A stretch of 64,000 nt of DNA from a bacterium (GTDB lineage: Bacteria; Cyanobacteriota; Vampirovibrionia; Gastranaerophilales; Gastranaerophilaceae), in contig JAFUSQ010000019.1 of NCBI GenBank assembly GCA_017467605.1, positions 1 through 64,000 of the forward strand, read 5' to 3'. Positions 61,516 to 64,000 of the stretch are shown piece by piece (position 1 is the first letter of the stretch; each line of letters starts with the position of its first letter). The notes beneath the pieces are model-generated. The model had not been told where the DNA came from. It made no database searches and worked only from the letters and a program-made list of their open reading frames with translations. The position numbers and the translations under genes were made by a program.

Positions 61516-63057
61516 TTACCCCCGATATTCCTCAGGATTAAACATTTTATACTGAAGGGCCTGCATAACATGAGTCTGTTCAATATTTTGACTTCCGTCA
61601 AGATCTGCAATAGTTCGCGCAAGTTTTAAAATTCTATCATATCGCCTTCCTGACAATCCGAATTTGACAATTGCAACCTTCATCAATTCTTGAGATTTCC
61701 CATCTAATTTGCAATATTTTTTTATAAGTTCGGCATTAAGTTCGGAATTCGTAAGAATATTTTCATCTTGATAACGCTTTGTCTGAATTTTTCTTGCATT
61801 AATTACCCTTTGTCTTATTGCTGCAGAAGTTTCTTCTTCGCTATTTGAAGCCAAAAGCTCTGAAGAAGTTAAACGCGGGACATCAATTTGAATATCAATT
61901 CTATCTAATAAAGGTCCGGATAGCTTTGAAAGATATCGACTTATTTGAAACTCAGAACATGAACAATGCTTTTCCTTATCTCCTAAATATCCGCAAGGAC
62001 AAGGATTCATAGCACCTAAAAGCATAAATTTTGCAGGATATTTTATAGAATGCTTTGCTCTGGATATAACAATTTCGCCATCTTCCAAAGGTTGACGCAA
62101 AACTTCAAGAACATTACGGGGAAATTCAACCATTTCGTCCATAAACAATACCCCGCGATTTGCAAGAGTAATTTCTCCCGGTTTTGGGGTGCTTCCCCCT
62201 CCAATAATACCGTTTGCAGATGCTGTATGATGAATTGCTCTAAAAGGACGGTGCATCATCAATGGTTCATCTGATGATAAAAGCCCGCAAACACTATAAA
62301 TTTTTGTCAATTCTAAAGCTTCTTCAAGCTCCAGCGGCGGCAAAATTGAAGCAAAACATTTTGCCATAAGAGTTTTCCCCGAACCCGGAGTTCCTATCAT
62401 CAAAATATTATGCCCGCCTGCAGCAGCAATCTCCAAAGCTCTTTTTGCTTTATGCTGACCTTTTACATCTTTAAAATCAAATGAATAATCTTGCTTAATA
62501 TGCTCTGTCAAATATTTTTCAATATCTAAATTCATTTGAGGCAGTTTTTCCTGAACAAAGTGATTAACAACATCTACAAGATGATTTGCACCAAAAACAT
62601 TAACCACCCCATTTAAAGCAGCCTCTTTTGCATTAATTTGAGGAACTATTACATTTTTTATTCCGGCTTCTTTTAGTCCCAAAACCAACGGCAAAACCCC
62701 GTTAACTTCACGAATTGTACCATCTAAAGATAATTCCCCAATAAAAGCATAATCCTTTACTTGTTCAGAGTTTAATACTTCTTCTTCTGTCAAAATTCCG
62801 ATGGCAATAGGTAAATCAAAACTTGTACCGATTTTTTTCAAATCTGCAGGAGCAAGATTAACAACAATTTTTCGTGAAGGAAAAGTATAACCTGAATTTT
62901 TTATTGCAGATTTTACTCTATCTCTGGCTTCATTAACAGACGCGTCAGGAAGTCCGACTATTGCCATTCCCGGTAATGAATTTACTACATCTGTCTCAAC
63001 AGAAACTTCATAAGCATCAATTCCGACTACTGTTGCCGTTTTTACTCTATTTACCAT
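61516..63057 (-). CDS. comM: ComM/YifB-type AAA+ ATPase
   Basis: 513 residues. Branch-migration helicase that aids integration of incoming DNA in natural transformation. N-terminal Lon-like fold (EVSVETDVVNSLPGMAIVGLPDA), magnesium-chelatase-type AAA+ core with Walker A MIGTPGSGKTLMAK (about 215-228), MDEMVEFPRNVLEVLRQPLEDG, AMNPCPCGYLGD (zinc cysteines), and C-terminal SGRRYDRILKLARTIADLDG. TATACT ends 7 nt before the ATG, with AAGACA 17 nt upstream: leaderless message likely. Confidence 0.95.
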   Translation of the reverse strand: MVNRVKTATVVGIDAYEVSVETDVVNSLPGMAIVGLPDASVNEARDRVKSAIKNSGYTFPSRKIVVNLAPADLKKIGTSFDLPIAIGILTEEEVLNSEQVKDYAFIGELSLDGTIREVNGVLPLVLGLKEAGIKNVIVPQINAKEAALNGVVNVFGANHLVDVVNHFVQEKLPQMNLDIEKYLTEHIKQDYSFDFKDVKGQHKAKRALEIAAAGGHNILMIGTPGSGKTLMAKCFASILPPLELEEALELTKIYSVCGLLSSDEPLMMHRPFRAIHHTASANGIIGGGSTPKPGEITLANRGVLFMDEMVEFPRNVLEVLRQPLEDGEIVISRAKHSIKYPAKFMLLGAMNPCPCGYLGDKEKHCSCSEFQISRYLSKLSGPLLDRIDIQIDVPRLTSSELLASNSEEETSAAIRQRVINARKIQTKRYQDENILTNSELNAELIKKYCKLDGKSQELMKVAIVKFGLSGRRYDRILKLARTIADLDGSQNIEQTHVMQALQYKMFNPEEYRG

Positions 63058-63144
63058 AACGAAAGTATATCACAACCTCTGTAATTTGTCTTTTATGTAA
63101 ACCCATGCTAAAATAAAGTTACTATTGTAGGAGAGAATTTTAAA

Positions 63145-64000
63145 ATGACTAAAGAAATTTCGGAACTTAGTAACAATATAGAATATATATATAAAGAAAA
63201 TCAAAATACCCCTCGAATGGCTTTATGTTTAAATTTTTCAATAAATAAAGCAGAAAAAATTCCGGGCATTTATTCACTTATGTCCAGACTTCTTTTGCAA
63301 GGTACTAAAAAATATAATTCAGAACAACTTGCAAATGAATTTGAAAAATACGCAATAGATTTTTCGAGTGAATTATTTCCCAATTATATAAGATTAAAAT
63401 TCGTTTGTCTTAATGAAGATTTTTCAAAAGCAGTTGAGTTGATAAATGAAGTTTTGACAAATTCTACATTTGATGAATTTGAGAAAGAAAGATTAAAATT
63501 AAAAGGAGAAATTACCGCAGAACTTGATTCTCCGCGAGTAAAAGCTCTTGATGCATATTATAATGAAATGTTTGAAAATCATTATTACGGCAATACAATG
63601 ACAAAGGTTGCCAAAAATCTTGATTCAATTACAAAAGAAGAAGTTATTGATGCATACAAATATATTTTAAACAATAGCAAAAAAGCTCTTGCAATTGTCG
63701 GAGCTCTTAAAAAAGATGAAGTAATATCTGAAATTGAAAAAACATTTGGAAAACTTCCAAATTCTATAGATAATAATTTTGAAATAGAAAAACCTGAACT
63801 GAAAAAAGCTAAAGAAGTTACAAACATAAAATCAGATTTAAATCAGGCTCACATCATTAAAGGCTGGCAAGTTCCGTCAAATGGTGAAAAAGATTACCCT
63901 TCACTCGTATTATTAAACATAATTCTTGGTGCATGCGGATTATCTTCAAGATTATTTTTGGAATTACGCGACAAAAAAGGGCTTGCATACGTTGTAAGAA
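63145..64000 (+). CDS. M16-family peptidase-like protein, 3' end outside window
   Basis: 285 residues seen, from the ATG at 63145 behind TAGGAG. Insulinase-type two-domain layout: N-terminal domain (IYSLMSRLLLQGTKKYNSEQLANEFEKYAI), a linker, then the second domain (QAHIIKGWQVPSNGEKDYPSLVLL..GLSSRLFLELRDKKGLAYVV). The zinc site HxxEH expected at the SLMSRLLLQGT position is missing, so this subunit is probably non-catalytic and may pair with an active M16 protein encoded nearby. Confidence 0.85.
   Translation, partial: MTKEISELSNNIEYIYKENQNTPRMALCLNFSINKAEKIPGIYSLMSRLLLQGTKKYNSEQLANEFEKYAIDFSSELFPNYIRLKFVCLNEDFSKAVELINEVLTNSTFDEFEKERLKLKGEITAELDSPRVKALDAYYNEMFENHYYGNTMTKVAKNLDSITKEEVIDAYKYILNNSKKALAIVGALKKDEVISEIEKTFGKLPNSIDNNFEIEKPELKKAKEVTNIKSDLNQAHIIKGWQVPSNGEKDYPSLVLLNIILGACGLSSRLFLELRDKKGLAYVVR

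Noticed and set aside
61512-61622. N-terminal extension of the metallophosphatase
   Set aside because: It would overlap comM by over 100 bp; the ATG at 61511 starts the family's fold and has a G-rich ribosome site.

Overview
The window is AT-rich, gene-dense bacterial chromosome. The best guess is a gut member of the non-photosynthetic Cyanobacteriota (Vampirovibrionia, order Gastranaerophilales). Evidence: many secreted proteins carry a nearly invariant prepilin N-terminus (FTLAETLITIGIIGVVAA); there are lipid A genes (lpxD, lpxC) and a heptose-nucleotide gene, so the cell has an outer membrane; there is a fermentative AdhE and the [FeFe]-hydrogenase maturase HydF, which suggest an anaerobe; no photosynthesis gene is seen. 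The assignment rests on recognising gene types, not on a search.

Layout. 1-4.4 kb: end of a prepilin-like gene, a TPR protein, a tandem pair of exported coiled-coil paralogues, and a tRNA-Met preceded by two damaged partial copies of itself. 4.4-5.7 kb: a prepilin gene facing an XRE regulator. 5.75-16.9 kb: the S10-spc ribosomal protein cluster (S10 to L18, minus strand), full of short interspersed repeats, split between S14 and S8 by a 1.6-kb insertion with its own terminators, and closed by a terminator after L18. 17-30 kb: phosphohexomutase; pheA-mutS2-mnmA; a duplicated-domain exported protein; ppiC-pepP-trmH; a second XRE/prepilin pair; hydF; rpsO. 30.5-38.4 kb: unknown proteins, a zinc-ribbon XRE protein, tyrA, gph-aroF, small genes, and a third XRE/prepilin pair. 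38.5-45.1 kb: adhE, a small unknown gene, a prepilin gene remnant, a substrate-binding/TolC fusion, tRNA-Gly. 45.2-52.7 kb: a fourth XRE/prepilin pair, a predicted metallopeptidase, an HD-GYP/TPR/response-regulator operon, a pentapeptide-repeat protein, dapB. 53.6-63 kb (minus strand): fabZ, lpxC, lpxD, heptose adenylyltransferase, two small unknowns, asd, tgt, ndk, a metallophosphatase and comM; then the start of an M16-type peptidase gene.

The most striking pattern is an accessory cassette repeated four times: a small XRE-family repressor gene divergent from a prepilin-like gene, with a consensus sigma-70 promoter for the prepilin and inverted or direct repeats at or near its start point (4413-5698, 27427-28575, 37249-38422, 45164-46216). 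Two further XRE genes face unknown proteins in the same way (7876-9108, 30527-32284). This looks like a set of individually switchable surface or secreted pseudopilins.

Other patterns: four unknown genes share a promoter-like motif, GCAATT-17-TTTAYA; about nine genes have a -10 box 6-8 nt before the ATG, implying leaderless mRNA; interspersed palindromic repeats have entered coding sequence and appear to be translated (two prepilin leaders, the N-terminus of an exported TPR protein, and the middle of Xaa-Pro aminopeptidase); and adhE has a CRP/Rex-like palindrome centred at about -41.5.
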